From Ferruginibacter sp. (GTDB taxonomy: Bacteria > Bacteroidota > Bacteroidia > Chitinophagales > Chitinophagaceae): a DNA stretch of 64,000 bases. The translations under genes were made by a program, and so were the position numbers. Positions 34,175 through 44,665 of the stretch are shown here, piece by piece. The stretch covers positions 533,649 through 597,648 of the forward strand of contig JABFRP010000002.1 in NCBI GenBank assembly GCA_013141115.1, written 5' to 3'. Each line of letters starts with the position of its first letter. Positions within the stretch are counted from its first letter, which is position 1. The notes below the pieces were generated by a model. That model did no database searches and was not told where the DNA came from. It worked only from the letters and a program-made list of their open reading frames with translations.

Positions 34175-35539
34175 TTAATTATTTTTTGTCAATATTTTTT
34201 TTATCGGTTCTACTAAAGTGTCAATATCTCCTGCGCCTGCTGTTATTAATAATTCTGTTTTATTATTTTCTATCCAATCTAAAATTTCAATTTTACTCAA
34301 TACTTTTTTATTAGCTATTGTCATTTTATTTATAATCATTTGGCTGGTTACTCCTTCCATTGGTAATTCCCTAGCCGGGTAAATAGGTAAAAGAATAATT
34401 TCATCGGCCAGGCTTAAACTTTCTGCAAAGCCATCTGCAAAATCTTTAGTTCGGCTGAACAAATGCGGCTGAAAAATAATTGTACACTTCTTATCCGGAA
34501 ATAATTTTTTAGCCCCGGTTAGTAAGGCTATTAATTCATCCGGATGGTGTGCATAGTCGTCAATAAAAACCTGCGCTTCATTTTTTACGATGTACTCAAA
34601 CCTGCGCTTTACCCCTTTAAAAGAACTTACTGCTGCTTTTATTTTTTCGTCGGCTATTTTCAAATTTTGTGCCACAGCAATGGCCGCAATCATATTTTCT
34701 ATATTGTGCATGCCGCCCATGTTCAATACCACATCATTCAGTATCCAATCTTTTGTTATCACATCAAACTGGTAACTACCATTATTCATTTTAATATTTG
34801 CTGCATATACATCAGCACTTTCATTGTTTAGATGATAACTGAAATGACCAGATGCCTGTAATTCACTTCCCCTCTTTAATCCAAACTTACTCAGCAACAA
34901 ACCGCCATCTTTTACTCTTGCAGAAAAATCGATGAACGCCTGTTCTACATTTTCCGCCGTACCATAAATATCCAAATGATCCGGATCCATTGCAGTGATA
35001 ATGGCCACATCAGGACTTAATTTCAAAAAACTTCTGTCGTACTCATCTGCCTCTACCACACAAACATTTTTTTCGCTTGCCCAAAAATTGCTGTTGTAGT
35101 TCACTGCAATACCGCCTAAAAAAGCATTACATCCAAAACCACTGTGCTGCAATATATGCGCCACCATTGTACTGGTAGTTGTTTTGCCATGCGTACCGGC
35201 CACACAAATATTAAAAGAGCTGTTAGTAATGGCACCCAGCACATCGCTGCGTTTTACTACCGTGTAATTATTTTGTTTGTAATAGTTTAACTCCTGGTGA
35301 TCTTTTGGCACCGCCGGTGTGTAAACTATTAACTGTGCTGCTTTGTCAATGAGCTCAGTATTATCTTCGTAATGCACTTTTATTCCTTCTGCTGCCAACT
35401 GTTTTGTTAATACTGTTTCAGTTTTATCGTAACCACTTACCTCAACTTGCTTAGATCTAAAATACCTTGCTAAGGCACTCATCCCGATACCACCAATTCC
35501 TACAAAATATATTCTTGCTATTTTATTTATTTCAATCAC
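34175..35539 (-). CDS. murC: UDP-N-acetylmuramate--L-alanine ligase
   Basis: A 454-residue cytosolic Mur ligase that adds L-Ala to UDP-MurNAc. The N-terminal Rossmann motif is FVGIGGIGMSALA, the ATP loop is GTHGKTTTSTM, and the Mur-ligase signatures EADEYDRSF and DDYAHHPDE are present. The start is GTG at 35537-35539, overlapping the murG stop by the sequence GTGA, so translation is coupled. It is followed by ftsQ after 31 bases. Confidence 0.97.
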   Translation of the reverse strand: MIEINKIARIYFVGIGGIGMSALARYFRSKQVEVSGYDKTETVLTKQLAAEGIKVHYEDNTELIDKAAQLIVYTPAVPKDHQELNYYKQNNYTVVKRSDVLGAITNSSFNICVAGTHGKTTTSTMVAHILQHSGFGCNAFLGGIAVNYNSNFWASEKNVCVVEADEYDRSFLKLSPDVAIITAMDPDHLDIYGTAENVEQAFIDFSARVKDGGLLLSKFGLKRGSELQASGHFSYHLNNESADVYAANIKMNNGSYQFDVITKDWILNDVVLNMGGMHNIENMIAAIAVAQNLKIADEKIKAAVSSFKGVKRRFEYIVKNEAQVFIDDYAHHPDELIALLTGAKKLFPDKKCTIIFQPHLFSRTKDFADGFAESLSLADEIILLPIYPARELPMEGVTSQMIINKMTIANKKVLSKIEILDWIENNKTELLITAGAGDIDTLVEPIKKILTKNN

Positions 35540-36627
35540 TTTATCGTATTCAATATTTGTTGTGCAATTATTTCATCTGCATTGGTAATACCCAGTTTGC
35601 CAATGTTCGATCTTAATTCATTTTGTTGTTGTTCATCTTTTGATAAACTGATAATGGTTGCCACCAACTTATCTAACGCCTCGCTATCTTTTACCATTAT
35701 GCCTGCATTTTTATTAACTAAACTTTGTGCATTTGCCGTTTGATGATCTTCTGCCGCAAAGGGAAAGGGCACAAATACCGCCGGCTTTTTTACCACACAT
35801 AACTCCGCAATGGCCATTGCCCCACTTCGGCTGATCACTAAATCGGCAGCAGCATAAGCATTTTCCATTTGGGTGATAAAATCATTTGCCCAAATATTTT
35901 TTTTACCCGCTGCAGCCTGCTTTCCTTTTTCGGCATAAGGCTTACCTGTTTGCCAAATCAGTTGCAGATCATTTTTTTCAAACAACTCAATATTTTTATC
36001 GATGGCTTCGTTAATACTTTTTGCACCAAGGCTGCCGCCGATGGAAAGAATGGTTTTCTTTGCCGGATCTAATCCAAAAAATTTAATCCCTTCTTCTCTT
36101 GTTATGTTGCTGTGCGATATGCTTGCCCGTACCGGATTGCCAGTGATCATAATTTTATGAGCCAGAAAGAATTTTTCCATGCCATCGCTGGCAACAAAAA
36201 TTTTAGTAGCCCTTTTACCCAGCATGATATTGCTTTTACCGGCAAAAGAATTGCTTTCGTGTATAAAAGTTTTTATGCTATTGGTTTGCGCAAACCTTAA
36301 AACCGGAAAACTTGAGTACCCGCCCACGCCAATTACTGCATTGGGTTTAAACGATTTAAAAATTCGTTGTACCTGCAAAAAACTCTTTACCAATTTAAAA
36401 GGCAATCCAATATTTCTTATCAAAGAACTTCTGTTAAACCCTGCAATATCCAATCCTTTAATTTCAAATCCCGCCTGCGGCACTTTTTCCATTTCCATTT
36501 TTCCTTTTGCGCCTACAAACAAGAATTCAGTTTCCGGTGCCAATTTTTTAATGGCGTTAGCAATTGCAATAGCCGGAAAAATATGCCCGCCAGTTCCACC
36601 TCCTGCTATAATGATCTTATGCTTCAT
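35536..36627 (-). CDS. murG: UDP-N-acetylglucosamine--lipid I GlcNAc transferase (MurG)
   Basis: A 363-residue peripheral inner-membrane GT-B enzyme that makes lipid II from lipid I. The start MKHKIIIAGGGTGGHIFPAI contains the first G-loop. GVGGYSSFPVL and SRSGAMAIAELC with PFPFAAEDHQTANA are the donor-site motifs. I chose the ATG at 36625-36627; an ATG six bases upstream is possible. It starts 10 bases after the ftsW stop. Confidence 0.96.
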   Translation of the reverse strand: MKHKIIIAGGGTGGHIFPAIAIANAIKKLAPETEFLFVGAKGKMEMEKVPQAGFEIKGLDIAGFNRSSLIRNIGLPFKLVKSFLQVQRIFKSFKPNAVIGVGGYSSFPVLRFAQTNSIKTFIHESNSFAGKSNIMLGKRATKIFVASDGMEKFFLAHKIMITGNPVRASISHSNITREEGIKFFGLDPAKKTILSIGGSLGAKSINEAIDKNIELFEKNDLQLIWQTGKPYAEKGKQAAAGKKNIWANDFITQMENAYAAADLVISRSGAMAIAELCVVKKPAVFVPFPFAAEDHQTANAQSLVNKNAGIMVKDSEALDKLVATIISLSKDEQQQNELRSNIGKLGITNADEIIAQQILNTIK

Positions 36628-37831
36628 TTGCAATAACCGGTTGATTCTTTCCTTCTAATTGTTCCACATTTCTTGCCACACTTAAAATGATACCTATTGA
36701 TAAACAGGTGAACAGAAAACTACTGCCACCCATACTTACCAACGGTAATGTAACACCTGTATTTGGGAATGCATTTACTGCCACTCCCATATTTGCTATG
36801 GCCTGTATTACCAATGTAAAACTTAAGGCCAGTGCCAGAAATGCCCCAAACGCAAAAGGGCATTTACGGTATAGCCTGATACACCTGTGTAAAAACAAGA
36901 GGTAAATAAAAATCATAAATGCGGCACCAAACAAACCATACTCTTCAATTATAATAGCATAAATAAAATCGCTGTAAGAATGTGGTAAAAAATTTCTGGC
37001 TTCACTGTTACCCGGCCCCCTACCTAACCAACTACCATTTGCAATGGCAATTTTTGCCTGGTTGATCTGGTAGGTTTTTTCTGTTTCATCATTTTTATTA
37101 CTGTATACAAATGTTTGTATACGACTTACCCATGTTTTAATACGGCCGGCATCAAAAATTGCAGGCAACTCTTTTGCCTTATGTGCTTCCTTATCGTAAT
37201 TGCTTACAGCTAGTGTGAGCAGGAATACTACAGGAATCAATGTAATGCCTATTGATACTAATAAATGTTTTGTGTTTACCCTACCAATAAACATCAGCAT
37301 AAAACTTGTGGCACCTACCAGCAATGCTGTAGATAAATTTGCAGGTGCAATAACGGCACAGATAATTACCACAGGAATTACAATAGGGAGAAATCCTTTT
37401 TTAAAATCTTTAATTACATTTTGTTTGCGGCTAAGTTGTAAACTCAAATACATGAATAGTGCCAGCTTAGCTAAGTCGGATGTTTGCAATGTCATATTTA
37501 TTACCGGCAATGTTATCCATCTGCTTGCGCTATTAATTTTTGAACCAAACATCAATGTATAAATCATCAATGGTATTGAAATAAGAAACAAAATTTTAGC
37601 TACTCTTGCATAAATGGTATAATTAACCCGGTGGGCAAAATAAATCAGGAACAAACCGATTACTATAAATGCAAACTGTTTAAACAAATAACTTTCTGTA
37701 CTCTTACTGTATTTATAAGCTAATGAACCGGTGCTGCTGTACACCACCAATAAACTTATTAAAGTAAGAATAACCACAATACCCCAAATAACACGGTCAC
37801 CTTTGGTTTTGCTTACCAAATTGCTACTCAT
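36617..37831 (-). CDS. ftsW: SEDS-family glycosyltransferase FtsW
   Basis: A 404-residue inner-membrane protein with about ten helices that polymerises lipid II at the septum together with the class B PBP. The SEDS signature PNTGVTLPLVSMGGSSFL is near the C-terminus, and GRGPGNSEARNFLPHSYSDF is the large-loop motif. I prefer the ATG at 37829-37831 (MSSNLVSKTKGDRVIW), where Bacteroidota FtsW usually starts. An in-frame ATG at 37873 or the longer frame from 37888 would run into a GC-rich repeat. The gene overlaps the longer possible murG start. Confidence 0.93.
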   Translation of the reverse strand: MSSNLVSKTKGDRVIWGIVVILTLISLLVVYSSTGSLAYKYSKSTESYLFKQFAFIVIGLFLIYFAHRVNYTIYARVAKILFLISIPLMIYTLMFGSKINSASRWITLPVINMTLQTSDLAKLALFMYLSLQLSRKQNVIKDFKKGFLPIVIPVVIICAVIAPANLSTALLVGATSFMLMFIGRVNTKHLLVSIGITLIPVVFLLTLAVSNYDKEAHKAKELPAIFDAGRIKTWVSRIQTFVYSNKNDETEKTYQINQAKIAIANGSWLGRGPGNSEARNFLPHSYSDFIYAIIIEEYGLFGAAFMIFIYLLFLHRCIRLYRKCPFAFGAFLALALSFTLVIQAIANMGVAVNAFPNTGVTLPLVSMGGSSFLFTCLSIGIILSVARNVEQLEGKNQPVIANEA

Positions 37832-37867
37832 GTTTGGAGTAAAAAGTTCTTTTATGTTTATTAAACT

Positions 37868-37917
37868 TGCCATAAACCTCACCCTCATTCCCCCTCCTTT
37901 AAGAGAGGGGGGCCGGG
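37868..37917. repeat. GC-rich dispersed-type repeat upstream of ftsW
   Basis: ACCTCACCCTCATTCCCCCTC-like sequence followed by CTTTAAGAGAGGGGGG forms a hairpin (CCCCCTC with GAGGGGG). The CCTCACCC word also appears, in reverse complement, in the remnant at 15211-15254. Elements of this type are common between Bacteroidota genes. Its base composition differs sharply from the surroundings. Confidence 0.5.
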
Positions 37918-37983
37918 CATTAATTTTTTAATCAACATTTGTAATTAAGCATTTCAGCTTTTTTTTCTTTATTCAACTTTAGT

Positions 37984-39324
37984 TCATAGTGCTTTTACTG
38001 CCTGTTTAAATTGGTTACCCCTGTCTTCGTAATTTTTAAACAGATCAAAACTTGCACATGCAGGGCTTAACAACACCACATCTCCTTTTGCTGCAAAATG
38101 AAATGCTGCCTGTGTAGCTTCCTGTGCTGATGAGGCATTTACCATCAATGGCATAATATCAGCAAATGCCTCGTGTATCTTTTTGTTATCAGTACCCATA
38201 CACACAATGGCTTTTACTTTTTCTTTCACCAGCTCTTTTATTAAAGAATAGTCGTTGCCCTTATCCACTCCGCCCAATATTAATACCACCGGTTTTTCCA
38301 TACTTTCTAATGCAAACCAGGTGCTGTTTACATTAGTAGCTTTACTATCGTTAATAAACTCCACATTTTTAATGGATGCAACAGGCTCCATGCGATGCTC
38401 TAAACTTTCAAAAGTTTGTAACGCTTCTCTTATCTTTTCCTTTCGGATGTCTACAGCAGATGCCGCTAAACTGGCAGCCATACTGTTGTACTGATTGTGC
38501 TTGCCCTTTAAAGCAAAATCTTCGATACTCATTTGCATTTCTTCGTTTTTCCATTTCAAATGCAATTTTGCATTCATCAGGTATGCTCCCTGCGGTAGTG
38601 GTTTGCTCATGGTAAATGGGGCTAGTGTTGATTTAATGTGATAGTTACTTATATATGCTGCTGTTGTTGCATCGTCTAATGAATAAATAAAAATATCTTC
38701 GGCCTGCTGGTTCATCGCAATACGAAACTTACTGCTGATGTAGTTCTCAATTTTGTATTCATACCTGTCTAAATGATCTTCGGTAATGTTGGTTAATACA
38801 GCCACATCCGGACGAAATGTTTTTATATCATCTAATTGAAAAGAACTTATTTCGGCTACGTATAAAGGTTTAGGATCTACCGCCACCTGTTTTGCAAAAG
38901 AAACACCAATGTTGCCCACCATAGCACAATCGCTACCTGCATGTTTGCAGATATGGTAGGTTAATGCTGTGGTAGTTGTTTTTCCATTACTACCTGTTAT
39001 AGCAATAATTTTACTGTTGCCTTTATAACGATATGCAAATTCTATTTCGCTGATCACTGCAATACCTTTTGCCCGTATCTTTTTTACCAGTTCATTTTTT
39101 TCCGGTATGCCTGGGCTCTTCATCACTTCATCTGCATTTAAAATTTTTTCTTCGGTATGCGTTGCTTCTTCAAACTGAATTTGATGAATGTTTAATTCTG
39201 CTTTGTAATTTTCTTTAATAACACTTCCATCACTCACAAAAACATCATAGCCCTGTTGCTTAGCCAAAATAGCGGCACCCACTCCGCTTTCGCCTGCACC
39301 CAGTATGACTAATCTTTTCTTCAT
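37984..39324 (-). CDS. murD: UDP-N-acetylmuramoyl-L-alanine--D-glutamate ligase
   Basis: A 446-residue cytosolic Mur ligase that adds D-Glu. The N-terminal motif is VILGAGESGVGAAILAKQ, the ATP loop is ITGSNGKTTTTALT, with LTNITEDHLDRY and INDSKATNVNSTW, then LLSPACASFDLFKNYEDRG, which is distinctive for MurD. It lies between mraY and ftsW in the usual dcw order. Confidence 0.97.
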   Translation of the reverse strand: MKKRLVILGAGESGVGAAILAKQQGYDVFVSDGSVIKENYKAELNIHQIQFEEATHTEEKILNADEVMKSPGIPEKNELVKKIRAKGIAVISEIEFAYRYKGNSKIIAITGSNGKTTTTALTYHICKHAGSDCAMVGNIGVSFAKQVAVDPKPLYVAEISSFQLDDIKTFRPDVAVLTNITEDHLDRYEYKIENYISSKFRIAMNQQAEDIFIYSLDDATTAAYISNYHIKSTLAPFTMSKPLPQGAYLMNAKLHLKWKNEEMQMSIEDFALKGKHNQYNSMAASLAASAVDIRKEKIREALQTFESLEHRMEPVASIKNVEFINDSKATNVNSTWFALESMEKPVVLILGGVDKGNDYSLIKELVKEKVKAIVCMGTDNKKIHEAFADIMPLMVNASSAQEATQAAFHFAAKGDVVLLSPACASFDLFKNYEDRGNQFKQAVKAL

Positions 39325-39593
39325 GTAATAATTACTTTTAACTTACTTCATTGCTGTAAAGTAAAAAATGGCTTTTCAATAGCATTAAATTTTCCAATTC
39401 GTTAATAACAACCGCTATACCGTAAACAAAAAAAGGTTCTTCAAAAGCATAGAATTTAACGGGTATAGGGTTTCACTGATCATAAGAACTTTTCACAGAT
39501 ACTGATAACAATTGAAAAACTTAGAGTGTCACTAATGACTTGTTCCAGGTTGCGGTTTTCCAATAAAACATTGCCCAGCCGCAGGGGTATTAT
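39325..39593. other. Gap between mraY and murD
   Basis: 269 bases without a gene inside the dcw cluster. Two imperfect direct copies of a TTCAAnAGCATnnAATTT-type word lie about 80 bases apart (near 39373 and 39438), each followed by a TATA-rich or CGGGTATA-like tract. No perfect promoter box or terminator seen. Confidence 0.3.
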
Positions 39594-40910
39594 TTATCTT
39601 AATTTTAATGTTGCTATAGCTACTATAACACTTAAAATGGTTACTATCCAAAACCTTACTGCTATTTTACTTTCGTGATAACCTAATTTTTGATAATGAT
39701 GATGCAGAGGGCTCATTAAAAACACTCGCTTACCTTCTCCATATTTTTTCTTGGTGTATTTGAAATAAGAAACCTGTATCATCACACTTAACAACTCTAT
39801 TAAAAACACAAAACAAAAAACAGGTATCAGTAATTCTTTACGCACTATAATTGCGAGTGCTGCAATAATGCCGCCTAATGCAAGGCTGCCCGTATCTCCC
39901 ATAAAAACCTGTGCCGGGTAAGAATTGTACCATAAAAAACCTATACATGCCCCAACAAATGCTGCAATAAAAATAGATAGCTCTCCAATATTTGGTATGT
40001 ACATAATATTGAGGTACTCAGCAAACTTTATATTACCACTTACATAAGCAAATATGCCTATCCCTATACCAATGATGGCACTAACTCCTGTGGCTAAACC
40101 ATCGAGCCCATCTGTAATATTTGCACCATTACTAACTGCAGTAACAATAAAAATTACAATAATGATGTACAAAATATAAGTAGCCGCCTCCCAGCTTTTG
40201 GGTAATAATTTTGCGTAATTAAACTCATGATTTTTTACAAAAGGAATGGTAGTGATAGGTGTTTTTACAATGGCAAAAATGTGCTGCTTTCCTTCTATTG
40301 TTACAATGTGAAAAGAATCTGTTGCCAATTGTTCGCCCCTGTGCAAAACAGAATCTTTTACATACTGCACATCAGGGTTATAAATTTCTCTTTCTACCAC
40401 AACACTTTTGGTAAAAAATAAAGTTGCGCCTACAATTACCCCCAACATTACCTGGCCAAATATTTTAAACCTGCCGGCTAAACCATCGCTGTCACTTTTT
40501 TTATAAGCAGCACCTTTAGCCTGTGCAAGTCTTTTGGAACGTATCTTTAAGTAATCGTCTATAAAACCAATAGCACCCAACCAAACAGTACATAATAGCA
40601 TCAGGCGTATGTACACTTTATCCAGATCGGCCAGCAATAATGTGGGTATTATTATAGCCAATATAATAATGATGCCACCCATAGTTGGTGTGCCTTTTTT
40701 GGCCTGTTCGCCAGCCAGTCCTAAGTCCCTTACCGTTTCTCCTAATTGTTTCTTTCTTAAAAACCCAATGAGCTTTCTGCCGTATACTGTTGTTATGATC
40801 AAACTTAAAACCATAGCAAGCATTACCCGGAAGCTTAGGAATTTATACAATTCGCTGCCGGAGAATTTAAAGCCCTCTGTTTTTAACCAATCAAATAAGT
40901 GATACAGCAT
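39594..40910 (-). CDS. mraY: Phospho-N-acetylmuramoyl-pentapeptide transferase
   Basis: A 438-residue inner-membrane enzyme that makes lipid I from UDP-MurNAc-pentapeptide and undecaprenyl phosphate. Motifs are [47 protein letters not shown] and [11 protein letters not shown]. It is about 80 residues longer than the E. coli enzyme because of an extra-membrane insert (about 175-240), which Bacteroidota MraY proteins commonly carry. Palindrome F separates it from murE. Confidence 0.97.
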   Translation of the reverse strand: MLYHLFDWLKTEGFKFSGSELYKFLSFRVMLAMVLSLIITTVYGRKLIGFLRKKQLGETVRDLGLAGEQAKKGTPTMGGIIIILAIIIPTLLLADLDKVYIRLMLLCTVWLGAIGFIDDYLKIRSKRLAQAKGAAYKKSDSDGLAGRFKIFGQVMLGVIVGATLFFTKSVVVEREIYNPDVQYVKDSVLHRGEQLATDSFHIVTIEGKQHIFAIVKTPITTIPFVKNHEFNYAKLLPKSWEAATYILYIIIVIFIVTAVSNGANITDGLDGLATGVSAIIGIGIGIFAYVSGNIKFAEYLNIMYIPNIGELSIFIAAFVGACIGFLWYNSYPAQVFMGDTGSLALGGIIAALAIIVRKELLIPVFCFVFLIELLSVMIQVSYFKYTKKKYGEGKRVFLMSPLHHHYQKLGYHESKIAVRFWIVTILSVIVAIATLKLR

Positions 40911-40920
40911 GTTAATTAAA

Positions 40921-41036
40921 TAATTTGCTAATTAGCTTATGTGCTAATTTTTAAAACTTGTTGTACTTTAATTTAAACTTTAATTCTTTTGCTGCGGTAC
41001 ATTAGCCAATAAGCTAATTAACAAATCAGCACATTA
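40921..41036. repeat. Periodic palindrome F (8-base arms) between murE and mraY
   Basis: The left arm ATTTGCTA ATTAGCTT ATGTGCTA ATTTTTAA and right arm CATTAGCC AATAAGCT AATTAACA AATCAGCA have an 8-base period and are reverse-complementary. The element shares words and layout with palindrome I between atpD and atpC, 20 kb away. Confidence 0.7.
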
Positions 41037-42500
41037 TCATTTCTCCAGTAATTCAAACATTTCATTCAATACCTTCTTATCATCAAAATCATACTTCACG
41101 CCTTTTATATCCTGGTACTTCTCGTGCCCTTTACCGGCTATCAAAACAATATCTTCTTTTTGTGCCAGACTTACTGCTGTTTTAATAGCTTCTCTTCTAT
41201 CAGCAATAGAGATCACTTTTTTTCTGGCAGCTACATTTACCCCGGCCTCCATATCTTTTAAAATTTCCATTGGATCTTCGCTCCGGGGATTATCAGAAGT
41301 AAGGATTACTTTATCGCTGTATTCACAAGCCACTTCTGCCATTACCGGCCGTTTTGTTTTATCTCTGTCGCCACCGCAACCCACCACAGTTATTACCTGT
41401 TCGTTTCCTTGTCGTAATTTTTTTATGGTAGCCAGCACATTTAATAATGCATCCGGTGTGTGGGCATAATCAACAATACCAATCAGCCTTTCCTGGTTGC
41501 TTATTACATAATCAAATCTTCCTTCGGCGCCATCCAAACTGCTGAGTATTTGCAATACTTCATTTTTTTCTTCTCCCAGGCAAATAGCTGCACCATATAC
41601 TGCTAATAAATTGTAAGCATTAAATTCTCCAATCAATCTGAAGTGTACCTCAACATCATTTACGGTAAGGTGTAAACCTGTTAAACTATTATCTAAAATC
41701 TTCCCTTTAAAATCAGGCATTGTTTTCAGGCTATAGAAATACTTTTTGGCAACAGTATTTTGTAACATCACTGCGCCTCTTTTATCATCGGCATTGCTGA
41801 TGGCAAATGCAGTTGCAGATAAATTATCGAACCATGATTTTTTTACACGGATGTACTCGTCAAATGTTTTGTGATAATCCAAATGATCGTGGGTGATATT
41901 GCTGAACAAGGCTCCTGCAAACTGTAAACCAGCAATGCGGTGCTGGTGAATAGCATGGCTGCTTACTTCCATAAACACATAGTCGCAACCTTCATCTGCC
42001 ATTTGTTTTAATAATGCATTTAAGCTGATGACATCGGGTGTGGTATGGGTTGCAGGAATAACGGTAGCAGCAATTTGATTTTGTACTGTACTTATTAAAC
42101 CACATTTATAGTCTAATGCAGAAAAAAGTTTAAATAACAAAGTAGCAATAGTTGTTTTGCCATTGGTACCAGTTACACCAACTAATTTAATTTTTGCAGA
42201 AGGTTCACCATAAAAATTATGGCTCATCAAACCTGACGCAGCTGCGCTATTATCAACCTGTATATAAGTGATAGTATCTTTTAAAGTTGCAGGCAACACT
42301 TCGCATACTACAATAGCCGCACCATTGTCAATTGCTTTATCAATAAACAAATGCCCGTCGGCCGCAGTACCTTGTACCGCAATAAAGCAATCTCCTTTGC
42401 TGATCTTTCTGGAATCGATCTGCAAATTATGCACTTCAATAGCGGTACTACCCTTTACAGAGCTAATGGCAACCTTATATAGTATATCCTGTAAAATCAA
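41037..42500 (-). CDS. murE: UDP-MurNAc-tripeptide synthetase MurE (meso-DAP type)
   Basis: A 487-residue cytosolic Mur ligase that adds the third stem residue. The ATP loop is VTGTNGKTTIATL. TSDNPRSEDP holds the DNPR motif typical of meso-diaminopimelate-adding enzymes, so the wall is probably mDAP type. VDYAHTPDALLN is also present. The only sensible start is TTG at 42498-42500, overlapping the TGA of the upstream PBP gene, so expression is probably coupled. Confidence 0.96.
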   Translation of the reverse strand: MILQDILYKVAISSVKGSTAIEVHNLQIDSRKISKGDCFIAVQGTAADGHLFIDKAIDNGAAIVVCEVLPATLKDTITYIQVDNSAAASGLMSHNFYGEPSAKIKLVGVTGTNGKTTIATLLFKLFSALDYKCGLISTVQNQIAATVIPATHTTPDVISLNALLKQMADEGCDYVFMEVSSHAIHQHRIAGLQFAGALFSNITHDHLDYHKTFDEYIRVKKSWFDNLSATAFAISNADDKRGAVMLQNTVAKKYFYSLKTMPDFKGKILDNSLTGLHLTVNDVEVHFRLIGEFNAYNLLAVYGAAICLGEEKNEVLQILSSLDGAEGRFDYVISNQERLIGIVDYAHTPDALLNVLATIKKLRQGNEQVITVVGCGGDRDKTKRPVMAEVACEYSDKVILTSDNPRSEDPMEILKDMEAGVNVAARKKVISIADRREAIKTAVSLAQKEDIVLIAGKGHEKYQDIKGVKYDFDDKKVLNEMFELLEK

Positions 42501-44665
42501 TTTAATATCAGTGAAATGATTTGTCCTTTTTTAAAATTAGTACCTGCTGTTACCGATTGGTTCATTACCCACCCCCGCCCGGTGGCGGCCACTTTTAATC
42601 CCGAATTTTCTAATAAATACACCGCATCTTTCAATCCCATTCCGACAACGTTAGGGGTTACAGAACCGGATGATGCGGATGAATAAAGCGGTGCATTCAA
42701 AGAAGAAAAATTATTTCTCATGCTCGTTTGCCTGAAAATGCCTGCAACTGCTGAATCAATAAATGGCATTTTTAAAAAACTGAAAATAGAGGTCAGTTCA
42801 TTTTTCATACCATAAAAATTGTATTGCAAACTATCTGCAGTATTGGTGGCTACAAATGATTGATTACTTAAAAAACGGCCATAAATTTTATCGCTGATCT
42901 CTTTAAACACCGTACCGGAAACATCGGCACCGTAAACCAGTTTAGATTCGTTACTGTTTTGTATTACTACAGCCATAGTATATTTTGGCTCTTTAGCAGG
43001 AAAATATCCCATAAAAGATGCCTGGTATATTTTATTGCCTTTATTGTAGCCTTTGTTATTTAAGGCTGTTACTGCTGTACCGGTTTTGCCGGCAATGCCA
43101 TAAGTATTTTTAGATAAAATTTTATGCCCGGTGCCGTGTACACTATCTACCACTGCTCTTAAACACTCTTGTACCTGTGCCAGTGTTTCATCACTGCAAA
43201 TTTTTTCCACCAGCACCTGAGGCTGCATTACTTTCACATCAATGCCATAATTTTTTACTGCATTTACCAAATAAGGCTTCATCATCTTTCCATTATTGGC
43301 TACTGCATTATACAACATCAGCATGTGCAATGGTGTAACCAATTCCTCATAACCATGAGCCATAAACGGAATGGTAGTGTTGGCATTCCAGCTACGGTTG
43401 GTTGGCTTTTTAATAGTTGTTTTTGCTGATGCTGCATCAATATCAATTCCGGTACCTGTATCTAACCTGTAGCGGTGCAGGTTATCAATAAATTTTGATG
43501 GCTGGTTATGATAGTACTGATCGGCCAACTTTGCAAATGCTACATTACTGCTGGTATAAAAAGCCTGCTTTACCGAAATTACACCGGCACCTAAATGAGA
43601 ATCTTTAATTCTTAAACCATAAAAATTTCTTACCCCACCTTCGCAATCCACTTTAGAATTTATGGTTACATGTTTATCTTCCAGCAAACTCATTAATGTA
43701 GCCAGCTTAAAAATAGATCCCGGCTCTGTGGCTTTACCAATGCCATAATTCAGGTCTTCGTCATAAATACTATTTCCAGCCGCATCTTTTACCGCAGTGT
43801 TATCAGGATATTTTCTTTGTCCTAAATTGGCAATCGCTTTTATTTTACCAGTTGCAGTTTCCATTACAATAGCAGTGCCATGCAGTGAGTTATTGCCCAC
43901 CATCATTTTCATTAAAGCATTTTCTGCCACATCCTGCATATAAGTATCTAAAGTGGTGATAATATCTTTCCCATTTTCGGGTTCCAGTTCAGCATCTTCC
44001 ACCGGCACATACGCCCCGGCGATATAGCGTACTAAGCGCTGGCCTGATGAGCCTTTTAATAAACTATCGTAACTTCTTTCCAATCCCACATTTTTTGTAG
44101 AGTCTTCTCTTGATAAACCAATTGTTCTGTTGGCTAACAGCACATAAGGATTAATTCTTTTATCTCTTGCATCAAAAATAAAACCGCTCTTATTTCTGCC
44201 TTGCCTTACCAATGGAAAATCTCTGAGCAGTTTATATTCCGAAAAAGAGATCTTCTTTTTTAGTATATAATAACGGTCTTTATTTTTATACCCTTGCTGC
44301 AATTGTTTTTTATATTCTGCTCTTGTTTTATCTTTAAAAAGATTAGCAAGACTTAGGCTTAAAGAATCCACATTTTTTTTAAATCTTTCGCCCTCCTTTT
44401 CTCTTAACCCTTCTGCACCAAAATCAACAAACACATCAAATATGGGCACCGATGTGCTGAGCATATTGCCATCTTCACTGTAAATAGTTCCTCTTTCTGC
44501 ATCAACAGGCAAATATTTTAAATGCAGGTTTTGCCCCATTTCTTTCCAATATTTTCCTTCAATGCGTTGTATATAAAAAGCCCTGCCCAGCACCACTGCC
44601 CCCAGTAGTATCATCCCTATAAAACAGAGATACACCCGCCACAATATGTCTTTTTTTACATCCAT
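42497..44665 (-). CDS. ftsI: Class B penicillin-binding protein FtsI (PBP3-like) with PASTA domain
   Basis: A 722-residue inner-membrane transpeptidase for septal peptidoglycan. One N-terminal helix (about 12-32) and a pedestal domain lead to the transpeptidase domain with SIFK (SxxK in TEPGSIFKLATL), SSN in FYTSSNVAFAKL and KTG in IAGKTGTAVT. A single C-terminal PASTA domain (about 655-722, TPNVVGMGLKDAVYLLENSG) ends the protein. It lies between ftsL and murE and overlaps the latter by 4 bases. Confidence 0.95.
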   Translation of the reverse strand: MDVKKDILWRVYLCFIGMILLGAVVLGRAFYIQRIEGKYWKEMGQNLHLKYLPVDAERGTIYSEDGNMLSTSVPIFDVFVDFGAEGLREKEGERFKKNVDSLSLSLANLFKDKTRAEYKKQLQQGYKNKDRYYILKKKISFSEYKLLRDFPLVRQGRNKSGFIFDARDKRINPYVLLANRTIGLSREDSTKNVGLERSYDSLLKGSSGQRLVRYIAGAYVPVEDAELEPENGKDIITTLDTYMQDVAENALMKMMVGNNSLHGTAIVMETATGKIKAIANLGQRKYPDNTAVKDAAGNSIYDEDLNYGIGKATEPGSIFKLATLMSLLEDKHVTINSKVDCEGGVRNFYGLRIKDSHLGAGVISVKQAFYTSSNVAFAKLADQYYHNQPSKFIDNLHRYRLDTGTGIDIDAASAKTTIKKPTNRSWNANTTIPFMAHGYEELVTPLHMLMLYNAVANNGKMMKPYLVNAVKNYGIDVKVMQPQVLVEKICSDETLAQVQECLRAVVDSVHGTGHKILSKNTYGIAGKTGTAVTALNNKGYNKGNKIYQASFMGYFPAKEPKYTMAVVIQNSNESKLVYGADVSGTVFKEISDKIYGRFLSNQSFVATNTADSLQYNFYGMKNELTSIFSFLKMPFIDSAVAGIFRQTSMRNNFSSLNAPLYSSASSGSVTPNVVGMGLKDAVYLLENSGLKVAATGRGWVMNQSVTAGTNFKKGQIISLILN

